This document shows, one piece after another, positions 53,365 to 63,700 of a stretch of 64,000 nt of DNA; position 1 is the first letter of the stretch; each line of letters opens with the position of its first letter. This DNA comes from Burkholderiales bacterium (GTDB lineage: Bacteria; Pseudomonadota; Gammaproteobacteria; Burkholderiales; Nitrosomonadaceae), in contig JACKLV010000014.1 in assembly GCA_024235755.1 (NCBI GenBank), positions 1-64,000 of the forward strand, read 5' to 3'. Under the pieces are notes generated by a model. The model was not told where the DNA came from, did no database searches, and saw nothing but the letters and a program-made list of their open reading frames with translations. The position numbers were made by a program, and so were the translations under genes.

Positions 53365-54405
53365 CTACTCTGCAGCCGGTATTTTGTACAGCCAGTAACC
53401 CCCTCTCTGATAGAGTAGCTGCAACGCCTCCAGTTCCGTCGGCGCATCTTTATCTGTGAATGGCAACATGCGCGCCAGCAAAGTCTTACTGCTTTGCTCG
53501 TCGCTCAGAAAGTAGACTCTGATTTCCGTGTCAGTAATCGATTGCAAGGTATAGGTGTCAAAGTCGTGTTCTTTGAGCTGCACTTTCATGTGGTTGATCA
53601 TGCCATGGATGTTGCCGGTCAGTGGAAAGTTTTGATAGGCAACGCCGATTTTCTCCGGATACAAGAGCCCCAGTTTATACAGATCGGTTACATGAACAAT
53701 GATGTAGGCTGTCCGTCCCGCGCCAACCAACTCACGCAGTTGTGCGACACCAGCTTCGGGCTCGGCTGTCAATGCCAGACTGAAGCGTTCGAACTGTTCC
53801 AGTTCCCGCCGATCGGGTTTGCTCTGCCAAAACGATTGTTCATAGGCGTCGATGGCCTCTATGTATGTCTGCCAGTGCTGCGGAATGATTAACGGTTCGT
53901 TCAGATGACCAGTAAACAGGGTGTCATGACCGGTCAGCAGGTTGATCTGCTGGGAAATGTCCCACCACGCCAAGATAAGTGCGTCTTTTTCTGCATACTG
54001 GCTGATCGCTGCAGCCAGCGCGCTCAATTCGGACGATTTCCAGTCCAGCGCGTGCAGTATTTCCTTGCTGTTGTTCTGCCATTTGATCAGTACCGGCGAT
54101 CCACCGTCCCGCTGCGCTACGGTCGCCTGCGCCACAGGCTTTTCCGCTTCGGGTACGATAACGTCATACCGACTGATCTTCAGATCCGGCCACGCATCAA
54201 GTTCCAGTTCTGGATAGTCTTGTGGGCCGCCTGTGGATGTCTGCTGATAATGATACGGCGCATCCGCCGGCTCAAACCACAGGTACGCAAACCACCCCAA
54301 TAAAATCAAACCTCCCGTCACCAGGAGTATGCCTAATGACGGGAGCAGCTTATCCCCCGACCGCTTCACTTGTGTGTCGCGGCCGGTCGTCTCTGCGGGT
54401 ATCAA
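53365..54405 (-). CDS. haoB: HaoB, membrane-anchored protein of the hydroxylamine oxidation cluster
   Basis: 346 residues. One membrane segment at residues 22-44 (LGILLVTGGLILLGWFAYLW), then a large extracytoplasmic domain with no heme motif. It is always found between haoA and cycA in ammonia oxidisers (also called orf2). Its biochemical function is not established; a role in HAO assembly or anchoring is conjecture. The start overlaps the haoA stop by four bases (ATGA), so translation is coupled. Confidence 0.9.
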   Translation of the reverse strand: MIPAETTGRDTQVKRSGDKLLPSLGILLVTGGLILLGWFAYLWFEPADAPYHYQQTSTGGPQDYPELELDAWPDLKISRYDVIVPEAEKPVAQATVAQRDGGSPVLIKWQNNSKEILHALDWKSSELSALAAAISQYAEKDALILAWWDISQQINLLTGHDTLFTGHLNEPLIIPQHWQTYIEAIDAYEQSFWQSKPDRRELEQFERFSLALTAEPEAGVAQLRELVGAGRTAYIIVHVTDLYKLGLLYPEKIGVAYQNFPLTGNIHGMINHMKVQLKEHDFDTYTLQSITDTEIRVYFLSDEQSSKTLLARMLPFTDKDAPTELEALQLLYQRGGYWLYKIPAAE

Positions 54406-56108
54406 GCTTCGTTTTGCTTACGTTTGCGCCATCCCGCCAGGGCTATCGTGCCCGCCAGCAGCATGCCACCACCTAAACCACCCAGCGAGATTTTCTCCGC
54501 CGTGCTATCCAGATCCAGTAAGCTCGTGCGCTTGCCTTCCAGTTTCGCTACGCGTTCTTTCAACGCAACCATTTCACGAATCCGGAAGTTCTCGTCCTGT
54601 ACTTCTACGTACGCACGATTCATCGGCCCCCATCCCTCGGTGTAGGTCCAGCCGCCAGGATTGACGTGCGCAAGCCCTACGTGCATTTTAGCCAGGTCGT
54701 TTTCACCCATTTCCAGCACTTTGAGCTCCATCGACGCCGGATTGTTGTCTTGCGACCAGAACAACTGTGTAAAGATCATGAATCCCGGTTTCTCAGGTGC
54801 AGGTGGATTCGGACGGTTGGTCTTCTGTCCCGCCAGCAGCCCTTCGTTGTACAGCTTCTCTACAACTTCATGCGCATCCTGGTATTTCGCCAGACCTTGC
54901 AATGTACCTTTGTCCATCAGATCCAGATATGAACGCGCAAAACGCTCTGAGTGACATTGCGTGCAGGTTGTTACCCATGCGTCCAGCCTCTCTTCCGACC
55001 ATTCGCTGTTGATGTTCTCCGCTATGCCAGGTACAAACGGATAGTTCGCCCAACGGATCTTCCTGACCATGTTGTGCGCGTATTCACCTTCATATTCCAT
55101 GTGACAGCCCGCACAGGTCGGCGCTGTCTGGCCACCTTTGCTGTATGCGTCTTTCAACTGCACGTCCCAGTTCCAGTTGTTGCCCAGCATCGCTACCATC
55201 TTGCCATGCTTGGACATAGAATACGCTTCCCAGTTGTTGTGATCTACACCACTATGGCAGGTCGCGCATGCCTCCGGCTTGCGTGATTCCGCCGCCGAAA
55301 ATTCATGACGTGTATGACATGTGTCGCATTTGTTTTGGTTCATGTGACACATGGTGCAACCTTCCGCAACTTCACGTTGCGGCATCGCAGCCCATACTGT
55401 CGTCTCTACGTTCGCTTTGTAGTCCAACGCATGCGAAGGACGTCCATCCGGCCACTGACCATGCGGCCAGATCAGCGTATCACGCTCTGATTCACGCTCA
55501 GCAAATTCCTGCAGATGGCACTTACCGCATACATCCGCCGTCGGCATGATCAAGTCTTTGCTGTGATCAATCTTGCCTTCCTGCTTGATGTTGACGTGAC
55601 AGTCTATACAGCTCACTTCCTTCAGCTGCTCGCCTTCCTTCAAATAGCCCATCGAACGCAAGTTGTTCTCTACGTCCTCCAACTTGCCTTTCTTGTAATA
55701 GGTCGGATCCGTCGGCTTCAACGCACGTACCTTGTCCAGATTAGCGTGCGCACTCTTCTTCCATGCATTTACCCACACCGGCGATTCGTCCGAGTGACAT
55801 TCCACGCATTCCTTACGATCCGCTTTGTCTCGCATCGATACCGGCGGCTCATAAAACGTCGCCGGATCCATATACGTACTCAACGGAATCGGCTCCCAGT
55901 AATCTCCCATCGTGCCCTTGCCAAATCCCTGCTCAGGATCCTTGTAACGCTTCACCAACGCTTCATGCAACTGCTTCGGCGTCGCCCCTCTATCAAGCCC
56001 CAATGCCTCATATGTCTCGTCAGGTACGCTCGGTATCGCATATACCAATCCCGACAGTGCTAATGCACTTACAAACATGACCACCTTTAGCCATAGCTTG
56101 GAAATCAT
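54402..56108 (-). CDS. haoA: Hydroxylamine oxidoreductase
   Basis: 568 residues. The signal peptide ends at VYA (residue 24). Eight CXXCH sites are at Cys101, 167, 194, 251, 261, 281, 332 and 382. The site at 251 matches heme P460, and Tyr489 (GGWTYTEGWGPM) matches the Tyr467 that cross-links to P460 in the trimeric N. europaea enzyme, with the same 22-residue offset at both points. It oxidises hydroxylamine in the periplasm and passes electrons to c554. A C-terminal hydrophobic segment (LGGLGGGMLLAGTIALAGW) and basic tail could anchor it. AAGGAGAGAGCA before the ATG is a strong ribosome-binding site. Confidence 0.98.
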   Translation of the reverse strand: MISKLWLKVVMFVSALALSGLVYAIPSVPDETYEALGLDRGATPKQLHEALVKRYKDPEQGFGKGTMGDYWEPIPLSTYMDPATFYEPPVSMRDKADRKECVECHSDESPVWVNAWKKSAHANLDKVRALKPTDPTYYKKGKLEDVENNLRSMGYLKEGEQLKEVSCIDCHVNIKQEGKIDHSKDLIMPTADVCGKCHLQEFAERESERDTLIWPHGQWPDGRPSHALDYKANVETTVWAAMPQREVAEGCTMCHMNQNKCDTCHTRHEFSAAESRKPEACATCHSGVDHNNWEAYSMSKHGKMVAMLGNNWNWDVQLKDAYSKGGQTAPTCAGCHMEYEGEYAHNMVRKIRWANYPFVPGIAENINSEWSEERLDAWVTTCTQCHSERFARSYLDLMDKGTLQGLAKYQDAHEVVEKLYNEGLLAGQKTNRPNPPAPEKPGFMIFTQLFWSQDNNPASMELKVLEMGENDLAKMHVGLAHVNPGGWTYTEGWGPMNRAYVEVQDENFRIREMVALKERVAKLEGKRTSLLDLDSTAEKISLGGLGGGMLLAGTIALAGWRKRKQNEA

Positions 56109-56455
56109 TGCTCTCTCCTTTGTATTTCTGTTAATTTCCAGTTCTAGTTCTTCTCTTTTTTTGTTTTGTTACTCTCTTCTACCGCTTCTCTATATCTTCT
56201 CCATACCACCAACGCATCTATATCCACTATCAGCTACAACACCATCCCTTTAATAATTGTAATCCTCAACTCTAAAATATAAACGCATCAGCACAGAAAA
56301 AATATCCATACCCTCAATACAACCCTCGCAGCATACAACTCCCCTCCTAAAAACTACACAGGCCATATCCCTTCATATAACTCCAACAAAGACTACTCAG
56401 TCATCCTCACACTGTCAAGTCATTTGAAGGAGGCTTTACCTACGATTTTATCAAA
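56109..56455 (-). promoter_or_regulatory. hao promoter and leader region
   Basis: 347 bases between the rpoC stop and haoA. On the minus strand TTGACA (56418-56413), a 17-base spacer and TAGTCT (56395-56390) form the best sigma-70-like pair, just past the rpoC stop. This would give a leader of about 275 bases before haoA, purine-rich near its end. The -35 is perfect, the -10 only fair, so other start sites are possible. No terminator is obvious after rpoC. Confidence 0.5.
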
Positions 56456-59400
56456 TCAAATAGCCTGCTCGTTACTTTCACTTGTTATAGTTATTTCCTG
56501 ATTCAAATCAGGTAACTGGTTTTGTTTTTTACGCGTATTGTGGAATGAGAGGCCTGTACCTGCTGGAATCAGTCGACCGACAATAACATTTTCCTTCAAT
56601 CCTCTTAACTCATCTTTTTTACCCATAATTGCAGCTTCAGTTAGTACCCGCGTTGTTTCCTGGAACGAAGCTGCAGATATGAACGAATCTGTCGACAATG
56701 AAGCCTTGGTAATGCCAAGCAGCATATATTCATACGTTGCAGGCATTTTTTTCTCGGCAATTAACCGTTCATTTTCAATCAACAAATCCGCACGTTCAAC
56801 TTGCTCTCCCTGTATGAAAGACGAATCGCCTGGATTGGTCACTTGCACTCTTCTGAGCATCTGACGCACGATCACTTCTATATGCTTGTCATTAATTTTA
56901 ACACCCTGTAACCGGTAAACATCCTGCACTTCATCAGTAATATAACGTGCCAGCGCTTCTACCCCCTGCAACCTTAAAATATCGCGTGGATCTGCTGGGC
57001 CATCAACAATGACTTCTCCTTTATTTACAACCTGACCATCATGCGCCATTACATGTTTATCTTTGGGAATCAAATACTCATGAGCGATTCCTTCGAGATC
57101 AGTAATGACGAGACGCTGCTTACCTTTAGTATCCTTACCAAATGAAACATTACCGGTCACTTCAGCCAGCATCCCTGCATCTTTGGGCGAACGGGCTTCA
57201 AACAGTTCTGCAACTCGCGGCAAACCGCCCGTAATATCTCTGGTTTTGGAAGTTTCTTGTGGGATACGCGCGATAACCTCACCCACACTGACTTGTTGGC
57301 CGTCACGTACGGTGATAATACATCCGATTTGGAAAGTAATACTGACCGGCTGATTACTTCCAGCAATTTTAATCTCCTGTCCATCATCGTCAAGAAACTT
57401 AACCAGTGGGCGCAGTCCCTTAGATTGCATAACACCGCGTCTTTTTGGATCTATCACTACAAGCGTTGACAAACCGGTTACTTCGTCAATTTGTTTTGCA
57501 ACCGTGACACCTTCTTCAACATTTTCAAAACGTACCTTACCAGAATATTCTGTAATGATTGGGCGTGTATGCGGATCCCAGGTAGTCAATGTTTGTCCTG
57601 CTTTGACATTTTCACCATCACGCACCAGCAACGTTGCTCCATACGGCGCTCGATGACGTTCGCGTTCACGGCCGTTTTCATCGGTAATAATCACTTCACC
57701 ACTGCGTGAAATCGCGATTAGTTCATTCTGGGCATTGGTAACATAACGCATTGTAGATGAATATTGCACAATACCACTCGATTTGCTCTCCACTTGGCTT
57801 GCAACCGCAGTTCTAGACGCAGCACCACCAATATGGAATGTGCGCATCGTTAATTGCGTACCCGGCTCACCAATGGATTGTGCCGCTATCACTCCAACAG
57901 CTTCACCGACATTAACCAGCGATCCACGACCCAGGTCTCGACCATAGCATTTCGCACATAAACCATAGCGCGTTTCACATGTCAGCGGGGTTCGTACTTT
58001 AACTTCGTCAATTCCATAGGATTCAATAAGATCAACGGCTGTTTCATCCAACAAAGTTCCGGCAGGGTAGAGCAGTTCCTGATTTTCAGGATTGACTACA
58101 TCGTTTACGATGACACGCCCGAGTATACGTTCGCGAAGCGCCTCGATAATTTCACCACCTTCAATTAGCGCTTTCATATTAACACCGTCAACCGTACTAC
58201 AATCATCTTCTGTGACTACCAGATCCTGAGTGACGTCAACTAATCGGCGTGTCAAATAGCCAGAGTTTGCAGTCTTGAGCGCAGTATCCGCCAACCCTTT
58301 ACGCGCACCGTGTGTAGAAATAAAATACTGTAGAACGTTCAGACCTTCGCGAAAATTTGCCGTAATGGGCGTCTCGATAATGGAACCATCAGGTTTTGCC
58401 ATTAGTCCACGCATACCGGATAACTGTCGTATCTGGGCTGCTGAGCCTCGAGCTCCGGAATCCGCCATCATATAAATTGAATTAAACGATTCCTGCAATA
58501 CTTCATTACCTGATTCATCGAGTTTTATTTGCATAGATTCTTGATCAAGCACGCGCTCGACGCCCAGTTGTTCCATCATGGCTTTGGCAACCTGATCACC
58601 CGCACGGCCCCAAATATCTACAACTTTGTTATAACGCTCTCCCTGGGTTACCAGACCGGATGTATACTGCCCTTCAATCTCCTTCACCTCTTTCTCAGCA
58701 GCAGCTATCAGATCGCTTTTCTGCTTAGGTATCAGCATGTCATCCGCGCAAATAGAAATGCCGGCTTTGGTTGCATAGCTAAATCCGGCATACATGAGTT
58801 TATCTGCAAAAATAACTGTCTCACGCAATCCACTACGACGAAAGCTAGCGTTGATGAGCTTGGATATTTCTTTTTTCTTAAGTGTTTTGTTCAATAATGC
58901 GAAAGGTAGTCCAGGCGGAAAATTCTCAAATAACAACGTACGTCCCACAGTTGTCTCATAACGGGTTATTTTTTCGCACTGTTCACCGTCAGAATCCGTA
59001 TCTATTTCCTTGATACGAACATTGATTTTGGCATTTAACTCTACCTGCCTACTTTCATAAGCACGTGACACTTCACTGATATCCGAAAAGAACATACCTT
59101 CTCCCCGAGCACCAATTTTTTCACGTGTTGTGTAATACAGCCCCAGTACAATATCCTGAGAAGGAACAATAATAGGCTCACCATTTGCAGGCGATAAGAC
59201 GTTGTTGGTTGACATCATCAGCGTACGGCATTCCATTTGCGCTTCCAGCGACAATGGCACATGCACCGCCATTTGGTCTCCATCGAAGTCGGCATTGAAT
59301 GCAGCACAAACTAAAGGATGTAGTTGAATTGCCTTGCCTTCGATCAGCACCGGTTCAAATGCCTGAATCCCTAGGCGGTGAAGTGTTGGTGCACGATTGA

Positions 59401-60667
59401 GCATTACCGGGTGCTCGCGGATCACTTCCTCGAGAATATCCCACACGACAGGGCTTTCATTTTCCACCTCACGTTTCGCTGCCTTGATGGTACTGGCAAT
59501 GCCCATCACTTCTAGTCTGTTAAAAATAAAAGGTTTAAATAGCTCGAGCGCCATTTTCTTGGGCAAGCCACACTGATGAAGTTTGAGCTGTGGCCCCACG
59601 ACAATAACAGAACGACCCGAATAATCCACACGTTTGCCCAGCAAATTCTGGCGGAAACGACCACCCTTGCCTTTGATCATATCAGCCAGCGACTTCAACG
59701 CGCGCTTGTTTGCGCCAGTCATTGCCTTACCTCTTCGGCCGTTATCCAACAATGAATCAACCGCTTCTTGCAGCATACGCTTTTCATTTCTGACAATAAT
59801 CTCAGGTGCCTTTAATTCCAATAAGCGCTTTAAACGGTTGTTCCGGTTTATCACGCGCCGGTAAAGATCATTCAGATCAGACGTCGCAAACCGACCGCCA
59901 TCCAATGGCACCAGCGGTCGCAAATCCGGCGGCAATACAGGTAAAACGGACAAAATCATCCATTGCGGTTTAATGCCTGATTTATTAAACGCTTCGAGAA
60001 CCTTCAGGCGCTTGGAGATTTTTTTAATTTTGGTCTCCGAACCCGTACTCTCCATTTCACGACGCAAGCTCTCTATTTCTTCATTAATATCAAGATTCGC
60101 TAATAAATCCCGAACAGCCTCTGCACCCATTGCGGCACTGAAATCATCGCCATATTCTTCTGTCTTTGCCAAATAATCATCCTCTGTCAATAATTGACAG
60201 CGTGTCAATGGCGTCATACCCGGGTCTGTCACAACATATGCTTCGAAATAAAGAATACGCTCAATATCACGCAATGTCATGTCCAGCACCATGCCCAGAC
60301 GAGATGGCAGAGACTTTAAAAACCAAATATGTGCAACGGGTGATGCCAGTTCAATATGACCCATGCGCTCACGGCGCACTTTGGATAATGTCACTTCAAC
60401 ACCACATTTCTCGCAAATAACACCGCGATGCTTGAGCCGCTTGTATTTACCACATAAGCATTCATAGTCTTTGACTGGACCAAATATCTTGGCACAAAAA
60501 AGGCCATCTCTTTCGGGCTTGAATGTACGGTAATTAATAGTCTCAGGCTTTTTAACTTCACCATATGACCATGAACGAATTTTCTCGGGCGATGCAAGGC
60601 CTATTCGTATTGCATCGAATTCTTCTTTGTGGGTAACCTGTTTAAATAAGTCTAGCAGTGCTTTCAT
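56456..60667 (-). CDS. rpoC: DNA-directed RNA polymerase subunit beta'
   Basis: 1403 residues, complete. The N-terminal zinc site (CLCGKYKRL and CEKCGVEV) and catalytic NADFDGDQMAVH with the three Asp that hold magnesium are intact. The second zinc site (CETRYGLCAKCYGRD) and the trigger-loop region are present. It pairs with RpoB in the catalytic core. ATG 60667 follows AGGAGTGACAA. It lies 112 bases after rpoB on the same strand, the conserved order. Confidence 0.99.
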   Translation of the reverse strand: MKALLDLFKQVTHKEEFDAIRIGLASPEKIRSWSYGEVKKPETINYRTFKPERDGLFCAKIFGPVKDYECLCGKYKRLKHRGVICEKCGVEVTLSKVRRERMGHIELASPVAHIWFLKSLPSRLGMVLDMTLRDIERILYFEAYVVTDPGMTPLTRCQLLTEDDYLAKTEEYGDDFSAAMGAEAVRDLLANLDINEEIESLRREMESTGSETKIKKISKRLKVLEAFNKSGIKPQWMILSVLPVLPPDLRPLVPLDGGRFATSDLNDLYRRVINRNNRLKRLLELKAPEIIVRNEKRMLQEAVDSLLDNGRRGKAMTGANKRALKSLADMIKGKGGRFRQNLLGKRVDYSGRSVIVVGPQLKLHQCGLPKKMALELFKPFIFNRLEVMGIASTIKAAKREVENESPVVWDILEEVIREHPVMLNRAPTLHRLGIQAFEPVLIEGKAIQLHPLVCAAFNADFDGDQMAVHVPLSLEAQMECRTLMMSTNNVLSPANGEPIIVPSQDIVLGLYYTTREKIGARGEGMFFSDISEVSRAYESRQVELNAKINVRIKEIDTDSDGEQCEKITRYETTVGRTLLFENFPPGLPFALLNKTLKKKEISKLINASFRRSGLRETVIFADKLMYAGFSYATKAGISICADDMLIPKQKSDLIAAAEKEVKEIEGQYTSGLVTQGERYNKVVDIWGRAGDQVAKAMMEQLGVERVLDQESMQIKLDESGNEVLQESFNSIYMMADSGARGSAAQIRQLSGMRGLMAKPDGSIIETPITANFREGLNVLQYFISTHGARKGLADTALKTANSGYLTRRLVDVTQDLVVTEDDCSTVDGVNMKALIEGGEIIEALRERILGRVIVNDVVNPENQELLYPAGTLLDETAVDLIESYGIDEVKVRTPLTCETRYGLCAKCYGRDLGRGSLVNVGEAVGVIAAQSIGEPGTQLTMRTFHIGGAASRTAVASQVESKSSGIVQYSSTMRYVTNAQNELIAISRSGEVIITDENGRERERHRAPYGATLLVRDGENVKAGQTLTTWDPHTRPIITEYSGKVRFENVEEGVTVAKQIDEVTGLSTLVVIDPKRRGVMQSKGLRPLVKFLDDDGQEIKIAGSNQPVSITFQIGCIITVRDGQQVSVGEVIARIPQETSKTRDITGGLPRVAELFEARSPKDAGMLAEVTGNVSFGKDTKGKQRLVITDLEGIAHEYLIPKDKHVMAHDGQVVNKGEVIVDGPADPRDILRLQGVEALARYITDEVQDVYRLQGVKINDKHIEVIVRQMLRRVQVTNPGDSSFIQGEQVERADLLIENERLIAEKKMPATYEYMLLGITKASLSTDSFISAASFQETTRVLTEAAIMGKKDELRGLKENVIVGRLIPAGTGLSFHNTRKKQNQLPDLNQEITITSESNEQAI

Positions 60668-60779
60668 TTGTCACTCCTGTTTTTCAGGGGGCAATAACAA
60701 TTATTAGATACTTGCAGCTTTCACATATTATTGAAGAAAGCTTTATTTCAGGATGGTGTTACTTCAAAGGTCTTAACAA

Positions 60780-63700
60780 TTAATCTTGTTCCAGATCAAT
60801 ATCCATTCCCAACGAGCGGATTTCTTTTACCAACACATTAAATGATTCTGGCATACCCGCATCGATTTTATGGTCACCCTTGACTATACTTTCATAAACT
60901 TTTGTTCGTCCCGTCACATCATCAGATTTGACAGTGAGCATTTCCTGTAATGTATAAGCAGCCCCATAGGCCTCCAACGCCCAAACTTCCATTTCACCAA
61001 AACGCTGACCGCCAAATTGTGCCTTGCCACCCAGAGGCTGTTGCGTAACCAGACTGTAAGGGCCTGTCGAGCGCGCGTGCATTTTATCGTCAACCAGATG
61101 ATGCAGCTTCAGGACATGCATATAGCCAACCGTTACAGGACGATCAAACGCTTCCCCAGTGCGCCCATCATAAAGTGTTATCTGACCCGATCTTGGTAAA
61201 TCAGCAAGTTCGAGCATGTCTTTAATTTCATTCTCAGTCGCTCCGTCAAAAACAGGTGTTGCAAACGGAACACCTTGTGTTAAGTTTTGCGCCAGTGATG
61301 CAATTTCTTCATCATTTAAGGAATCAATTTCTTCTTTTTTTCCACTTTTATTATAGATTCTCTCCAGAAATGTTCTTAATTCAGCAGCGTCTTTTTGCTC
61401 CTGCAACATTCTATCAATCTTTTTACCCAGCCCTTTTGCAGCCCATCCTAAATGAACTTCGAGTATCTGCCCTACATTCATACGCGATGGCACACCTAAC
61501 GGATTTAACACGACATCCACCGGCGTTCCATCCGCCATATAAGGCATATCTTCCAATGGTACTATTTTGGAAATCACACCTTTATTACCATGCCGTCCAG
61601 CCATTTTATCGCCGGGTTGCAAACGTCTTTTCACGGCAATATAAATCTTTACCATTTTCTGCACACCGGGTGGCAGTTCATCCCCTTGCGTGAGTTTTTT
61701 CTTTTTTTCTTCAAAAGCTTCATCAAATGCCTTACGCTTCAGCACCATACTCTCACGCATCTGCTCAAGCTGAAAACTAGCTTCTTCATTTGACAAACGG
61801 ATATCAAACCAAAAATGAGGATCTACGCCTTTCAAATATTCAGTTGTGATTGCCGTTCCTCTTTTAATTTTTTGTGGACCGCCCGTAGCTTCTTTACCGG
61901 TTAGCAAACGTTCTATCCGTTCAAATGCATCTTCCTCTACAATTCGCATCTGATCAGCCAGATCTTTTTTATACCGATCAAGTTCGTCATCAATAATTTG
62001 CTGAGCACGCTTATCGCGTTCAATACCCTCCCGGGTAAAAACCTGAACATCAATAACGGTTCCAGAAATACCAGAAGGCACTCGCAAGGAAGTATCCTTT
62101 ACGTCTGAGGCTTTTTCACCAAAAATCGCTCGCAGCAATTTCTCTTCAGGTGTTAGCTGTGTTTCGCCTTTAGGCGTTACTTTACCGACCAGAACATCCC
62201 CAGCTTCAACTTCCGCTCCAATGTAGACAATGCCGGATTCATCCAGACGACTTAACTGCTGCTCGGATAGATTCGGGATATCAGATGTAATTTCCTCAGT
62301 ACCTAATTTAGTATCCCGACTCACAACAGATAGTTCTTCAATGTGAATCGAGGTAAAACGATCTTCCGATACAATCCGTTCAGAAATCAGGATTGAATCC
62401 TCAAAGTTATATCCATTCCATGGCATGAACGCCACGAGCATATTCTGACCCAGTGCGAGCTCACCCATGTCGGTTGAAGCGCCATCCGCAATCACATCAC
62501 CTTTTTTAATTTGATCACCGGTATTAACAAGGGGGCGCTGGTTGATATTGGTATTCTGATTGGAACGCGTATATTTAATCAAATTGTAGATATCGACGCC
62601 GACTTCTCCAACACTTGTTTCTGCATCATGCACACGCACGACAATACGGCTTGCGTCCACATAGTCGACAACACCACCACGATCTGCACGTACGGTAGTA
62701 CCCGAATGAACGGCCACGACACGTTCAATTCCCGTACCGACTAACGACTTTTCTGCACGCAAACAAGGCACAGCTTGACGCTGCATGTTCGAACCCATTA
62801 ATGCACGGTTTGCATCATCATGTTCCAGGAAAGGTATGAGAGATGCCGCCACTGACACAATTTGAGCCGGTGCCACGTCGACATACTCGATACGCTCAGG
62901 CGATGAAAGTGTAAATTCGTTCTTATGCCGGCAAGACACTATTTCACTGACGAATTTTCCCTCTCCATCTAGCTCCGCATTGGCCTGTGCAATAATAAAA
63001 TTGCCCTCTTCTATCGCTGAAAGATAATGAATTTCATCGGTTACACGACCATCGATAACTTTCCTGTAGGGTGTTTCAATAAACCCGTATTCGTTGGTAC
63101 GCGCATATAATGCCAGTGAATTGATCAAACCGATATTAGGCCCCTCCGGTGTTTCAATAGGACAAACCCGGCCATAATGCGTCGGATGAACGTCTCGCAC
63201 CTCAAAACCCGCCCGTTCACGCGTCAAACCACCCGGCCCCAAAGCCGATATCCGGCGTTTATGCGTGATCTCAGATAGTGGATTCGTTTGGTCCATAAAC
63301 TGAGACAATTGGCTAGAGCCAAAAAATTCACGCGCCGCAGCAGATACCGGTTTTGCATTGATTAAATCATGCGGCATCAAATTCTCCGATTCCGCTTGAC
63401 TCAAGCGTTCTTTTACAGCCCGCTCAACACGAACTAAACCGGATCTAAACTGATTTTCAGCCAATTCGCCCACTGATCGAACTCGGCGATTGCCTAAATG
63501 GTCGATATCATCAATTTCTCCCCGACCATTACGCAATTCCACGAGAATTTTAATGACTGCAACGATATCTTCATTTGACAGTGTTTGTGCTCCAGTCAGT
63601 TCTTCTCGTCCTACGCGCCGGTTAAATTTCATTCTACCCACCACAGATAAATCATATCGTTCGGGTGAATAAAACAAACCACCGAACAAAGCTTTCACGG

